Shown: positions 45,543 through 53,752, counted from the first letter of the stretch. The stretch is 64,000 bases of DNA from an uncultured Prevotellaceae bacterium (GCA_902779455.1 CACZBS010000006.1:62001-126000); one strand, 5' to 3'. Numbers and translations: made by a program. The notes: a model not told the origin generated them from the sequence alone.

Positions 45543-45876
45543 TCAAGACGAGCGGCTGTTGGAGCAGTTCTTCCAGGCAGCCCGACAAGTGGAATTGGAC
45601 GACGACGGCTTCACGGAGCGCGTCATGCGACGGTTGCCCGACCGTAGCCTGCGACTGTCGCGGCTGTGGACGGCAGCCTGCATCGTCGCTGGCCTCCTGC
45701 TCTTCACGTTGCTCGGCGGATGGCAGTCGCTCCTGGCGTGGGGCCTGAGCGCGATGGCGACCCTGCCCACGACGGGCCACGTGGCACAGCTGTGGATATG
45801 CTTCGGCTTGGCCACAATCCTCATCATCGAAGAGATCCTCCGCCGCGAACATATCCTTGACATCAAGATCCTGTGA
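45523..45876 (+). CDS. Small membrane protein (DUF5056-like), possible anti-sigma partner
   Basis: A 117-residue protein. The N-terminal 45 residues are charged (LLEQFFQAARQVELDDDGFTERVMRRLPDRS), and two membrane segments follow (about 48-70 and 82-105). The gene overlaps the ECF sigma gene by 20 bp (or 11 bp if it starts at 45532), suggesting coupled translation. From position and layout an anti-sigma-like or regulatory role is possible, but there is no zinc-binding motif. The last residues (HILDIKIL) are read from a GACATCAAG repeat, so the C-terminus merges with repeat DNA. Confidence 0.8.
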   Translation: MAMMENNQDERLLEQFFQAARQVELDDDGFTERVMRRLPDRSLRLSRLWTAACIVAGLLLFTLLGGWQSLLAWGLSAMATLPTTGHVAQLWICFGLATILIIEEILRREHILDIKIL

Positions 45877-46045
45877 CGACAGGACATCAGGATTCTTCTG
45901 ACATCAAGAATTGTCTGACATCAAGACAACAAGACACCCGCTCGGCTGTATTTGCAGTCACGAGCGGGTGTCCTATTGTCTTGTTGTCTTGTTGTCAGAA
46001 TAATTATAATGTCTTGATGTCTTGATGTCAGAAAAGTCTTGATGT
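45859..46045. terminator. Large repeat hairpin between convergent genes
   Basis: The centre is a perfect 12-bp stem (GACACCCGCTCG/CGAGCGGGTGTC). Outside it the left side has GACATCAAG units at 45859, 45883, 45900 and 45917, and the right side has complementary CTTGATGTC/CTTGTTGTC units to about 46045. The whole segment could fold into a hairpin of more than 150 nt and would end transcription from both sides. Confidence 0.75.
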
Positions 46046-46052
46046 CAAGAGC

Positions 46053-48164
46053 TCAGAAGAGGAAGTCGTCGTCGAAGGACGTCGACTCTTGCTGGTCGTT
46101 GGCAGGCTTCGTGACCTCCTCCTTGACGGTGCCGTCGGCATTGAACATGCCGTAGGTGGTGCGCAGGACGATGAACTCGGTGCGGCGGTTCAGCTGGTGA
46201 CAGATCTCCTGTTTCTCCTCGTCGTCGAGCGCCGCGATATACTCGGCGGTGAGCACGTCGCCCTCCTTCATCCAGTCGTATTTCTCGGTCAGCTTCCTCT
46301 TGATCGTCTTCGGGCGCTGCTCGCCGTAGCCCACGGGCGTCAGTCGGTCCTGGGCGATGCCGTGCTCGATGAGGTAGTTGACGACGCTCTCGGCACGGCG
46401 CTGCGACAGCCGCTCGTTATACTGGTCGGAGCCGCGCTGGTCGGTGTGGGCCGACAGCTCGATGGTGACGTTGGGGTTCTCATTGAGCAGGGCGATGAGG
46501 CGGTCGAGGGCCTCGGTCGACTCTGGGCGCAGGGTGGCCTTGTCGAAGTCGTAGAAGATGTTGTCGATGAGCACGGGGGCCGTGATGGAGGCCAGGGGGA
46601 ACTGCAGGACATACTCCTGCGACTCCTTGACCGAGTCGACGCGCAGCTCCTCCTTATGGTTGAGGAATCCCTTGCAGGTGCCGAGGAAGACGTAGTCGAC
46701 GCCCGGCTGTATCTCCTGTTCGAAGGAGCCGTCGCCCTTGACGTTGAGCTTCAGGTTGGTGCCGTCGTTGCCGACCATGTAGACCAGTCCGGCGGGCAGC
46801 TCGTAGCCGTCCTGCTCGTAGACCCATCCCTTGACGGTCTGTATCACCTCATGCTTCTCGAAGGAGTAGATGTGGTCCCATCCGCGGGCGTCGCCGCGGT
46901 TCGACGAGAAGTAGCCGCGGTTGTGCAGCCCCTCGAAGGTCATGCCGAAGTCGTCGCCGGCGGAGTTCAGCGGATAGCCGGGATGCTCCAGTTCATATTG
47001 GTTGCTCAACTCCTCACTTTGTACGGGCTTCGCAATAAAGATGTCGAGTCCGCCCATGCCGGGATGTCCGTCGGAGGAGAAGTAGAGGTCGCCGTTGGGG
47101 CGGAACGTGGGGAACATCTCGTTGCCGGGCGTGTTGACGGGCTCGCCGACATTCTCGAGTCCCACCATGCCCTTCGACGTCAGCTGGATGCGCCAGATGT
47201 CGTAGCCGCCCATGCCGCCGGGCATGTCGCTGACGAAGTAGAGCCACATGCCGTCGGGCGAGACGGCAGGATGGGCAAAGGCGGAGAGCGTGTCGCGGGT
47301 GATCTCCTGCACCGTCGCCTTGCCCCACGAGGCGTCGCTGCGCTGCGACGTGGCTATCTGGGCGTAGCGCGGATACTGCGGGTCAGTCTTACAGATGGTC
47401 AGATACATCGTCTTGCCGTCGGGGGTGAAGGCGCAGGCGCCCTCGTCCTCGTCGCTGTTGAGCTCGCTGTCGATGGCTTCGGGCTTGACCCACTTGCCCT
47501 TGTCGTCCTTCACGGCGACAAAGATGTCGGCATTCTTCGTGCCGGTGATGCCACTGAGCTCGTCGCCCTTGGCGTCGTTGCGTGTGCTGGAGAAGAAGAG
47601 CTGGTCGTAGTCGTCGCCGCAGAGCATGGGCGAATATTCCGAGCGGCGCGAATTGAAGAAGTCCTGCCGCTTCACCGTGTAGCCCGAGAACTCCGCGTTG
47701 GCCTTCCACTGCGGGGCCTTGCGGGCCGACTCGAGGCCGTTGCGGATGAGCTGCACGGTCTGGTCCGACAGGGTCGAGGCGTAGGCCGGGTCGAGCAGCT
47801 CGCTGAACGTCCGTTCGGCCTCCTTGTAGGAGCCGTTCTTCAGCAGCAGCTGTCCGAGGTGGAACATGGAGAGAGTGTCGGCCTGCTTGAAGCGCACCGC
47901 ATTGTTGTAGGCGGCGATGGCCCGCTGCGTGTGGTTGATGCGGCGGTAGCAGTCGGCCATGCGCAGGGCCCGCAGTCCGCGCAGGGGCCGGTCCTTGGAA
48001 GGTGTCTGAGAATAAGCTTTCTTGTATTGGGTCGCAGCGTCATAGTATTCGCCCAGGGCGAAATATTTGTCGCCCTTCTTCATAGCCGAGTCGGCCCCAC
48101 ATGAGGCCATGACGACGGCTATGACAATCCATGAGATGATGCTGCAGATGTTACGCATACCCAA
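46053..48164 (-). CDS. PorE-like type IX secretion protein (TPR, PD40 propeller, CRD, OmpA)
   Basis: A 703-residue lipoprotein (lipobox VVMASC, Cys about 22). It has TPR helices (about 30-170), PD40/WD40-like beta-propeller blades (about 185-440; SPMLCGDDYDQLFFSSTRND, FTPDGKTMYLTIC, PTFRPNGDLYFSSDGHPGMGGLDIF), a carboxypeptidase-regulatory-type domain (about 445-520) and a C-terminal OmpA peptidoglycan-binding domain (IELSAHTDQRGSDQYNERLSQRRAESVVNYL). This order is the one described for PorE of Porphyromonas gingivalis, which ties the type IX secretion machine to peptidoglycan. The T9SS-like tails on the proteins at 3562 and 8298 agree with this. Generic OmpA/PD40 proteins of other function are the alternative. 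Confidence 0.85.
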   Translation of the reverse strand: MGMRNICSIISWIVIAVVMASCGADSAMKKGDKYFALGEYYDAATQYKKAYSQTPSKDRPLRGLRALRMADCYRRINHTQRAIAAYNNAVRFKQADTLSMFHLGQLLLKNGSYKEAERTFSELLDPAYASTLSDQTVQLIRNGLESARKAPQWKANAEFSGYTVKRQDFFNSRRSEYSPMLCGDDYDQLFFSSTRNDAKGDELSGITGTKNADIFVAVKDDKGKWVKPEAIDSELNSDEDEGACAFTPDGKTMYLTICKTDPQYPRYAQIATSQRSDASWGKATVQEITRDTLSAFAHPAVSPDGMWLYFVSDMPGGMGGYDIWRIQLTSKGMVGLENVGEPVNTPGNEMFPTFRPNGDLYFSSDGHPGMGGLDIFIAKPVQSEELSNQYELEHPGYPLNSAGDDFGMTFEGLHNRGYFSSNRGDARGWDHIYSFEKHEVIQTVKGWVYEQDGYELPAGLVYMVGNDGTNLKLNVKGDGSFEQEIQPGVDYVFLGTCKGFLNHKEELRVDSVKESQEYVLQFPLASITAPVLIDNIFYDFDKATLRPESTEALDRLIALLNENPNVTIELSAHTDQRGSDQYNERLSQRRAESVVNYLIEHGIAQDRLTPVGYGEQRPKTIKRKLTEKYDWMKEGDVLTAEYIAALDDEEKQEICHQLNRRTEFIVLRTTYGMFNADGTVKEEVTKPANDQQESTSFDDDFLF

Positions 48165-48186
48165 TAATAACGCAGTGTCGACGGAT

Positions 48187-50460
48187 TTATTGTGTAAAGG
48201 GCTGCCGCCATGTGCATCCTTCTTTCCATCGTGAGCAGCCGTAGGCCGTCTTGCCGCGGATGATGTGGCCCTGGCCGCAGAGGGGACAAGGCTGGCCGAC
48301 GAGGGGAGAAGCCCCCCCTACGGCCCCCGAGGGCGAGGCCCCCCCTACGGCCCCCGAGGGGGCTTCTATAGTTTTGGAGGCCGACTTGGGCGTTTTTTTC
48401 TTTGCTTCTTTCTTCTTTGCTTTTTTCTGGGCTGTGTCTATAGAAGCCCCCTCGGGGGCCGTAGGGGGGGCTTTTGGGGCTTTCGGGTCTTTCGGGCCTT
48501 TTGAGCCTTTTGGGGTCTCTGGTGCGGCCGCCACATGCCTGTTCGACTGGTCGGCGATGACCTGCCGGACGATCTCCGTCACCTGTTCCTTCAGCTCGCC
48601 AATGAACTGGGCGGGCTCATATTTGTTGGCTTCGATGTCGCGCAGCTTCTTCTCCCAGATGCCTGTCAGCTCGGCGCTCTTGAGCAGATCCTCGTGGATG
48701 AGGTCGATGAGCTCGATGCCCGTGGGCGTGGCCACGAGGCGCTTGCGCTCCTTTCTGATATAATGGCGCTTGAAGAGCGTCTCGATGATGGCGGCGCGCG
48801 TCGAGGGGCGGCCGATGCCGTTCTCCTTCATGGCGGCGCGCAGCTCCTCGTCGTCGACGAGTCGGCCGGCGGTCTCCATGGCGCGCAGCAGCGTCGCCTC
48901 GGTGTAGTAGGGTGGGGGCGTGGTCCACTTCTCTGTCAGCGTCGGCTGGTGCGGGCCGCTCTCGCCCTTCACGAAGGCGGGCAGTGTGCGTTCTTCCTCC
49001 TCCTTCTTCTTCTCGTCCTCGTCATCAGTCTGCGCATCCTTCATGTAAACGGTGCGCCAGCCCGGGTCGAGAATGGTCTTGCCTGTCACCTTAAAGACCA
49101 CTGGCTCGGCCCCCTCCAACCTCCCCCCACTGGGGGAGGCTTCTCCGTCGGATTCCATTGGCGCAGCAGCCTCCCCCAGTTGGGGGAGGTTGGAGGGGGC
49201 CGAGGGCTGCGTTTCAGCTTTTACCTCCCCCAGCACCGTCGTCTGTGCAAACCGGCAGTCGGGATAGAAGGCGGCAATGAAGCGGCGTGCGACGAGGTCG
49301 TAGACCTTCTGCTGCAGGTCGGTCAGGGGGCCGGGAATCTGGCCCGTGGGGATGATGGCGTGGTGGTCGGTCACCTTCGACGAGTCGAACACCTTCTTCG
49401 ACTTCGGCAGCTGCTTGCCCCCGAGGGGGCGCACCAGCTCGGCATAAGGCGCCTGGCCGCCGAAGCGCACCTGGAACAGGCCGTTCATCGTCTGCGGACA
49501 CTTGGGATAGACGTCGTCAGGCAGGAATGTGGTGTCGACGCGCGGATAGGTTGTCAGCTTCAGTTCGTAGAGCTGCTGGATGAGCTGTAGGGTCAGGTCG
49601 GCCGAGAAGCCGAACTTCTTGTTGCAGTCGACCTGCAGCGACGTCAGGTCGTAGAGCGAGGGCGGCGCCTCGCGGCCCTGCTTCTTCTGCACGTCGGTGA
49701 TGGTGAAGGGGCGTCCCTCGATGGTCTTGAAGGCCGCCTCGCCCTCCTCCTTGCTGGTGAACTTGCCTTTCGTGGCAGTGAAGGTCGTGTCGCGATAGAC
49801 GGTGGCCAGCACCCAGTTGGGCTCCGGCTTAAACGTGTCGATCTCCTTCTGGCGGTTGACGATGAGGGCCAGCGTGGGCGTCTGCACGCGGCCGATGGAG
49901 AGCACCTGGCGGTTCTGGCCGTACTTGATGGTGTAGAGGCGCGTGGCATTGATGCCCAGGAGCCAGTCGCCCACGGCGCGCGACAGGCCAGCCATGTAGA
50001 GCGACTGGTATTCGCTCTGGTCCTTGAGCGTGGCAAAGCCCTCGCGGATGGCCTCGTCAGTCATCGACGAGATCCACAGGCGCCGCACGGGGCACGTCAC
50101 CTGTGCCTTCTGCATCACCCACCGCTGGATGAGCTCACCCTCCTGGCCGGCGTCGCCGCAGTTGATGATGCCGTCGGCCGCGCGGAAGAGCTGCTCAATG
50201 ATGGCAAACTGCTTCTTGATGCCTTCGTCCTCCTTCAGCCGGATGCCGAACTTGGGCGGTATCATAGGCAATGCCGAAAGACTCCACGTCCGCCACATCG
50301 GCGTGTAGTCTTCCGGCATCTTCAGCTCGCACAGGTGGCCGAACGTCCATGTCACCTGGTAGCCATTACCTTCCCAGTAGCCGTCCTTGCGATAGTTAGC
50401 TCCGATGATGCGTGCGATGTCTTGTGCTACGCTGGGTTTCTCTGCAATACAAACAATCAT
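48187..50460 (-). CDS. topB: DNA topoisomerase III with two in-frame palindrome insertions
   Basis: A 757-residue type IA topoisomerase. The Toprim domain (about 1-140) includes CGDAGQEGEL with its acidic triad. SIGRVQTPTLALIVNRQKEID (about 188-208) and the active-site Tyr305 in LTTYPRVDTTFLP follow, then domain motifs NGIGRPSTRAAIIETL (about 547-562) and a C-terminal Cys-rich zinc-type motif CPLCGQGH...CSRWKEGC (about 725-749). Two segments look foreign. Residues about 420-452 (APSNLPQLGE to GGRLEGA) come from a 100-bp palindrome. Residues about 664-721 (APPTAPEG, then APSGAVGGASPSGAVGGASP) come from a second palindrome type around a Lys-rich linker. Catalytic residues are unaffected. Promoter at 50514-50521. 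Confidence 0.95.
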   Translation of the reverse strand: MIVCIAEKPSVAQDIARIIGANYRKDGYWEGNGYQVTWTFGHLCELKMPEDYTPMWRTWSLSALPMIPPKFGIRLKEDEGIKKQFAIIEQLFRAADGIINCGDAGQEGELIQRWVMQKAQVTCPVRRLWISSMTDEAIREGFATLKDQSEYQSLYMAGLSRAVGDWLLGINATRLYTIKYGQNRQVLSIGRVQTPTLALIVNRQKEIDTFKPEPNWVLATVYRDTTFTATKGKFTSKEEGEAAFKTIEGRPFTITDVQKKQGREAPPSLYDLTSLQVDCNKKFGFSADLTLQLIQQLYELKLTTYPRVDTTFLPDDVYPKCPQTMNGLFQVRFGGQAPYAELVRPLGGKQLPKSKKVFDSSKVTDHHAIIPTGQIPGPLTDLQQKVYDLVARRFIAAFYPDCRFAQTTVLGEVKAETQPSAPSNLPQLGEAAAPMESDGEASPSGGRLEGAEPVVFKVTGKTILDPGWRTVYMKDAQTDDEDEKKKEEEERTLPAFVKGESGPHQPTLTEKWTTPPPYYTEATLLRAMETAGRLVDDEELRAAMKENGIGRPSTRAAIIETLFKRHYIRKERKRLVATPTGIELIDLIHEDLLKSAELTGIWEKKLRDIEANKYEPAQFIGELKEQVTEIVRQVIADQSNRHVAAAPETPKGSKGPKDPKAPKAPPTAPEGASIDTAQKKAKKKEAKKKTPKSASKTIEAPSGAVGGASPSGAVGGASPLVGQPCPLCGQGHIIRGKTAYGCSRWKEGCTWRQPFTQ
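48338..48471. repeat. CCCCCCTACGGCCCCCGAGG palindrome inside topB (3' part)
   Basis: Perfect 34-bp inverted arms at 48338-48371 and 48438-48471 flank 66 bp that encode a Lys/Ala linker. A further half-copy of the left arm (GCCCCCCCTACGGCCCCCGAGG) is duplicated in tandem at about 48310-48332. All of it is read in frame. Confidence 0.9.
49105..49204. repeat. CCCCCTCCAACCTCCCCC palindrome inside topB (middle)
   Basis: A 100-bp element with arms beginning CTCGGCCCCCTCCAACC and ending GGTTGGAGGGGGCCGAG and an inner ACTGGGGGAGGCT stem. Its core is the same family as the sigma-factor element at 45216-45344. Confidence 0.9.
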
Positions 50461-50513
50461 TCCTTACTCGTGTGGTCTCCGCTGTTTGTCGCCAGCGGAA
50501 GTCAATGATTGTG

Positions 50514-50521
50514 CAAAGGTA
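50514..50521 (-). promoter_or_regulatory. -7 promoter box for topB
   Basis: The reverse strand reads TACCTTTG followed by CACAATC, 53 bp upstream of the topB start at 50460. Confidence 0.65.
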
Positions 50522-50599
50522 GCAATAATTTGGCATCCTCGGGCCAACAGGCTTCCAATTTTTTGTTTCTTTAATCTTTCACTTTCATCTTTCACCTCC

Positions 50600-51736
50600 C
50601 TAAAGGTTCTTAGCGAAGAATTCGGCCAGCGTGTCCCATGGAATCAGGTTCTTCGGCTCGCCCTTGCCCTGAGCCTCAGTGAAGCCGCCGTCGTAGAGGT
50701 CGCAGTGGGAGGCGCCGGGGATGATGAGCAGCTGCTTGTTCTCAGGCACGGGGTTGGGCTTCACCGTTGTGTTGTAGCCCTCGGCCTTGCCCTCCACCAT
50801 ATATTTATAGGCAGCCTCGCCGAAGTAGCGCGAGTGGGCCTTCTCGCCGTGCATGACGAGGACGGCCGAGCGGATCTCGTTGATGTAGTAGAGGAAGCGG
50901 GCGTTGCTGAAGGCTTGCGTGCCGATGACGCGCCATCCGTCGTTGGAGTTGCCGCTGCGCTGGTGGTAGCCGCGTGGCGTCTTGTAGTAGTCGAAATAGT
51001 CCTTGACAAACTGCGGGGCGTCGTCAGGCAGGGGGTCGACGACACCGCCGGCCATGGCCTTCGGGTCGGCGAGGCGCTGGCGGCTCATGGCCTCACGCGC
51101 GGCATGGCGGTCGGCCTCGTTGTCGTTGGCGTCGAAATAGCCGTTGCCGCTGACGCGCGTCATGTCATACATCGTCGAGGCGACGGTGGCCTTGATGCGG
51201 GTGTCGGCAGCGGCCGCGTTGAGGGCGATGCCGCCCCATCCGCAGATGCCGATGATGCCGATGCGCTCAGCGTCGACGTCAGGCAGCTGTGCGAGGTAGT
51301 CGACGGCGGCCATGAAGTCCTCGGTGTTGATGTCGGGCGAGGCCGTCCGGCGCGGCTCACCGCTACTCTCGCCCGTGTAGGAGGGGTCGAAGGCCAGCGC
51401 CACGAAGCCGCGCTCCGCCATCCGCATGGCGTAGAGTCCGCTCGACTGCTCCTTGGTGGCGCCAAAGGGGCCGCTGACGGCAATGGCAGCCAGTTTCTCC
51501 CCCTCGGGGGCGTTGAGGGGTGTATACAGGTCGGCGGCGAGCGTCAGCCCATACTGTGTTTCAAACGTCACCTTGCGGTGGTTCACTTTGTCGCTCAGGG
51601 GGAACACCTTGTCCCACTCCTGCGTCAGTGTCAGTTGTGTCATATCTTCTTTGTTGGTTTGTTGGTCGTTCTTTGGCTGATGGCATGCCGCGAGCACTCC
51701 GGCTGCGAGCATGGCCGACAGGATTAAGTGTTTCAT
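50600..51736 (-). CDS. Alpha/beta hydrolase lipoprotein (YcjY/dienelactone-hydrolase-like)
   Basis: A 378-residue lipoprotein (lipobox GVLAACHQ, Cys about 18). The alpha/beta-hydrolase core includes IAVSGPFGATKEQSSGLYAMRMAERGFVALAFDPSYTGESSG and a nucleophile-elbow region IIGICGWGG, where Cys replaces the usual Ser, as in dienelactone-hydrolase-like proteins. LVMHGEKAHSR gives the acid region and PGASHCDLYD the histidine. This family (YcjY type) includes esterases of unsettled substrate. It follows the cupin gene by 26 bp on the same strand and probably shares its promoter. Confidence 0.85.
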   Translation of the reverse strand: MKHLILSAMLAAGVLAACHQPKNDQQTNKEDMTQLTLTQEWDKVFPLSDKVNHRKVTFETQYGLTLAADLYTPLNAPEGEKLAAIAVSGPFGATKEQSSGLYAMRMAERGFVALAFDPSYTGESSGEPRRTASPDINTEDFMAAVDYLAQLPDVDAERIGIIGICGWGGIALNAAAADTRIKATVASTMYDMTRVSGNGYFDANDNEADRHAAREAMSRQRLADPKAMAGGVVDPLPDDAPQFVKDYFDYYKTPRGYHQRSGNSNDGWRVIGTQAFSNARFLYYINEIRSAVLVMHGEKAHSRYFGEAAYKYMVEGKAEGYNTTVKPNPVPENKQLLIIPGASHCDLYDGGFTEAQGKGEPKNLIPWDTLAEFFAKNL

Positions 51737-51762
51737 TGTCGTAGGGTTATGTTTAGCTTATA

Positions 51763-52962
51763 TTACTTCACCTCGCGGATGCAGTTGAGGGCGTTGAGCG
51801 TGCGCGGATAGCCGATGAAGGGGAGGTCGGCGCTGACGACGGCGATGAGCATCTCCTTCGTGTTGCCCACATGGTAGTTGCCTGCGATGTGGCCCTTCAG
51901 CTGAGGCTCGCAGCCGCCTTGGGCAGCGAGAAAGCAGAAGGTGATCAGCTCGCGCATCCGTAGGTCGAGTCCGCCGCGCGTATAGTAGTCGCCGAAGCAG
52001 TTATCGGCCAGCCAGAGGTTGATGTGTGGGGCATCGGCAGGACCCGACTTCCAGAAGTCGCGCATCCCCTCGCCGAAGCAGCCCACCTGCGCCTCCGTGC
52101 CCCGCTCGCGGCGGTTGGCGGCCGTCGTCGTGGCCTGACCTTCGAGGGGCAGGGCGACGCCTCGCTGGCGCAGGATGTCGTTGGTGGCCGTCAGGAACGG
52201 GCGCACACGACCCAGTCCTAGGTAGGCCGTGGCCTGATAGACAATCTCCTTCGCCTCGACGGGCGTGACGCCATGGTCGAGGGCCTGGGGCAGCATCTCA
52301 CGATATTCGTCGATGCCCTGACAGCCCAGCAGCGTGGCCAGATAGCCGATGTGGCGCGTGCGGTCGTCCAGTCGGGCCTTCACCTCGCTGACCACCTCGC
52401 CGAAGGCAAACGCCTCAAATCGCTCCGCGAACTCAGGGTCGGTCTGGCTGAGCAGCTCCTGGCTGGCCGGCAGCTTGTCGTACTCCGCGTCGCTGACGGC
52501 CTCGAGCCATTCGTTGGAGGCGCCCTCTTCGACGTGCGTCATATAGGTCAGGTGCTGAAACCACGAGTCGCGGGCGGCGCCGTGCCAGTGCTTGGCCTCG
52601 GCAGGTATGGCGACGACGGAACCGGGGTGCATCGCCACGGGCTGCTTGCCCTCCTCGACATACCATCCGTGGCCGGCCACGCAGACGAGCACCTGCACCG
52701 ACTTGTGATGCACGTGCCAGTTGTTGCGGCAGCGCGGCTCGAACGTCACGTTCACCAGTCCGCCCTCCTGGCCGCCCATCGGGGCCAGGTAGCTGTTGCC
52801 TGTGAAATACTTGGCGTAGGCTGTGTTGGGCTCGCCCTTAGGCCATACGCTGAAGTCAACTTCCTTTACTTTCATATCCTCATTTGTTTTAGTGGTTGTC
52901 ACTTGTGCGCCGACTCCGATGCTCAACATCGCGGCCGCCATCCATGTCATGATTCTCTTCAT
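51763..52962 (-). CDS. Secreted cupin plus carboxymuconolactone-decarboxylase fusion
   Basis: A 399-residue exported protein. The start at 52962 (MKRIMTWM) gives a signal peptide (1-20) and lies downstream of the promoter box, unlike the longer frame from 53025. Residues about 30-140 are a cupin: NNWHVHHKSVQVLVCVAGHGWYVEEG and HPGSVVAIPAEAKHWHGA supply the His/Glu metal ligands. Residues about 160-280 and 295-395 are two carboxymuconolactone-decarboxylase/AhpD-like units (EVVSEVKARLDDRTRHIGYLATLLG; MRELITFCFLAAQGGCEPQLKGHIAGN). No CxxC redox pair is seen. The physiological substrate is unknown. Confidence 0.88.
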   Translation of the reverse strand: MKRIMTWMAAAMLSIGVGAQVTTTKTNEDMKVKEVDFSVWPKGEPNTAYAKYFTGNSYLAPMGGQEGGLVNVTFEPRCRNNWHVHHKSVQVLVCVAGHGWYVEEGKQPVAMHPGSVVAIPAEAKHWHGAARDSWFQHLTYMTHVEEGASNEWLEAVSDAEYDKLPASQELLSQTDPEFAERFEAFAFGEVVSEVKARLDDRTRHIGYLATLLGCQGIDEYREMLPQALDHGVTPVEAKEIVYQATAYLGLGRVRPFLTATNDILRQRGVALPLEGQATTTAANRRERGTEAQVGCFGEGMRDFWKSGPADAPHINLWLADNCFGDYYTRGGLDLRMRELITFCFLAAQGGCEPQLKGHIAGNYHVGNTKEMLIAVVSADLPFIGYPRTLNALNCIREVK

Positions 52963-52989
52963 AAGCGTAAATATGATAGTTGGACGGTG

Positions 52990-52997
52990 CAAAAATA
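52990..52997 (-). promoter_or_regulatory. -7 promoter box for the cupin-CMD/hydrolase operon
   Basis: The reverse strand reads TATTTTTG followed by CACCG. TTG lies 18 bp upstream (53016-53018). It sits 27 bp before the start at 52962. Confidence 0.65.
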
Positions 52998-53064
52998 CGA
53001 ATAAAAAACGAAACGCAATATGCAAATAATGCGGAAGTTTTTACCATTTTTACTTTTTTTCTCG

Positions 53065-53072
53065 TACCTTTG
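53065..53072 (+). promoter_or_regulatory. -7 promoter box for the PAS-domain gene
   Basis: TACCTTTG followed by CACTC, 36 bp upstream of the start at 53109 and divergent from the promoter at 52990. Confidence 0.65.
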
Positions 53073-53108
53073 CACTCATCATTCCTAAATTCCTGAAACT
53101 AATCACAC

Positions 53109-53462
53109 ATGACTATGCAACAATTCAACTGGGCAGAAGACATCGACGGCGCCATCACCGTATGTGATGCTGAGGGCACCGTCGTCTACATGAACAAGCG
53201 TTCGCGCGAGACCTTCAACCGCGACGGACAGTCAATGGTCGGCCAATCGATGATGCCGTGCCACAGCGAGCGCTCGCAGGCCATCATCCGCCATATGCTC
53301 GAATCCGGCGAGAGCCACGCCTACACCATCACCAAGCAAGGGCGGCGCAAGCTCATCTTCCAGACCCCCTGGCGCGAGGACGGCGAGGTGCGCGGACTCG
53401 TCGAGTTCTCCTTCGTCCTGCCTGACGAGATGCCCCACTACGACCGCGACGCGCAGAAGTAG
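53109..53462 (+). CDS. Small PAS-domain protein
   Basis: A 117-residue cytoplasmic protein that is essentially one PAS domain: AITVCDAEGTVVYMNKRSRETFNRDGQSMVGQSMMPCHSE, then AYTITKQGRRKLIFQTPWRED and GLVEFSF. No kinase, DNA-binding or cyclase domain is attached, so it must act through a partner. The PCHSERSQAIIRHMLE segment is well kept among Bacteroidales homologues as I recall them. It is a single gene with its own promoter. The stop is 6 bp before a 22-bp palindrome array. Confidence 0.88.
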   Translation: MTMQQFNWAEDIDGAITVCDAEGTVVYMNKRSRETFNRDGQSMVGQSMMPCHSERSQAIIRHMLESGESHAYTITKQGRRKLIFQTPWREDGEVRGLVEFSFVLPDEMPHYDRDAQK

Positions 53463-53468
53463 AAAAAC

Positions 53469-53556
53469 AAAGCGGCACTTCGTGGCCCTCGAAACGGTCC
53501 TTTGCGGCCTTCAAAGCGGTCCTTTGCGACCCTCAAAGCGGTCCTTCGTCCAGCAC
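53469..53556. repeat. Four-unit 22-bp array (AAGCGGCACTT/AAGCGGTCCTT type)
   Basis: Units start at 53469, 53491, 53513 and 53535, exactly 22 bp apart, each beginning AAAGCGG or GAAACGG; a degraded fifth unit (GAGGCGTCGCTTTGAGG) follows. The first unit contains AAGCGGCACTT, the same word as in 61674-61684 and the reverse complement of the 11376 array. Confidence 0.88.
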
Positions 53557-53663
53557 GAGGCGTCGCTTTGAGGAAGAAGGCCGTACGGGGCGCGTTGTGT
53601 TAATGTTTGTTATAGATTTAAACTTTATTACCTATATATAATATATGTATACATTCTTTTTGC

Positions 53664-53671
53664 TATTTTTG
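53664..53671 (+). promoter_or_regulatory. -7 promoter box for the CHASE2-caspase operon
   Basis: TATTTTTG followed by TAGCC, 81 bp upstream of the start at 53753. About 70 bp just upstream are strongly AT-rich (ATATATAATATATGTATAC) in otherwise GC-rich DNA. Confidence 0.6.
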
Positions 53672-53752
53672 TAGCCTCAAAGCGTCAGATCAGCTACTTT
53701 CTGACGACGAATGGCTATTGGAATTAACAAATCTGAATAAAAAAGGCGAAAG

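Noticed and set aside
46089-48104. 671-codon plus-strand frame opposite the PorE-like gene
   Set aside because: Low-complexity shadow; the minus-strand frame has TPR, propeller and OmpA motifs.
52963-53025. Upstream start for the cupin gene adding 21 residues
   Set aside because: The added codons overlap the promoter -7 box and push a clear signal peptide inward.
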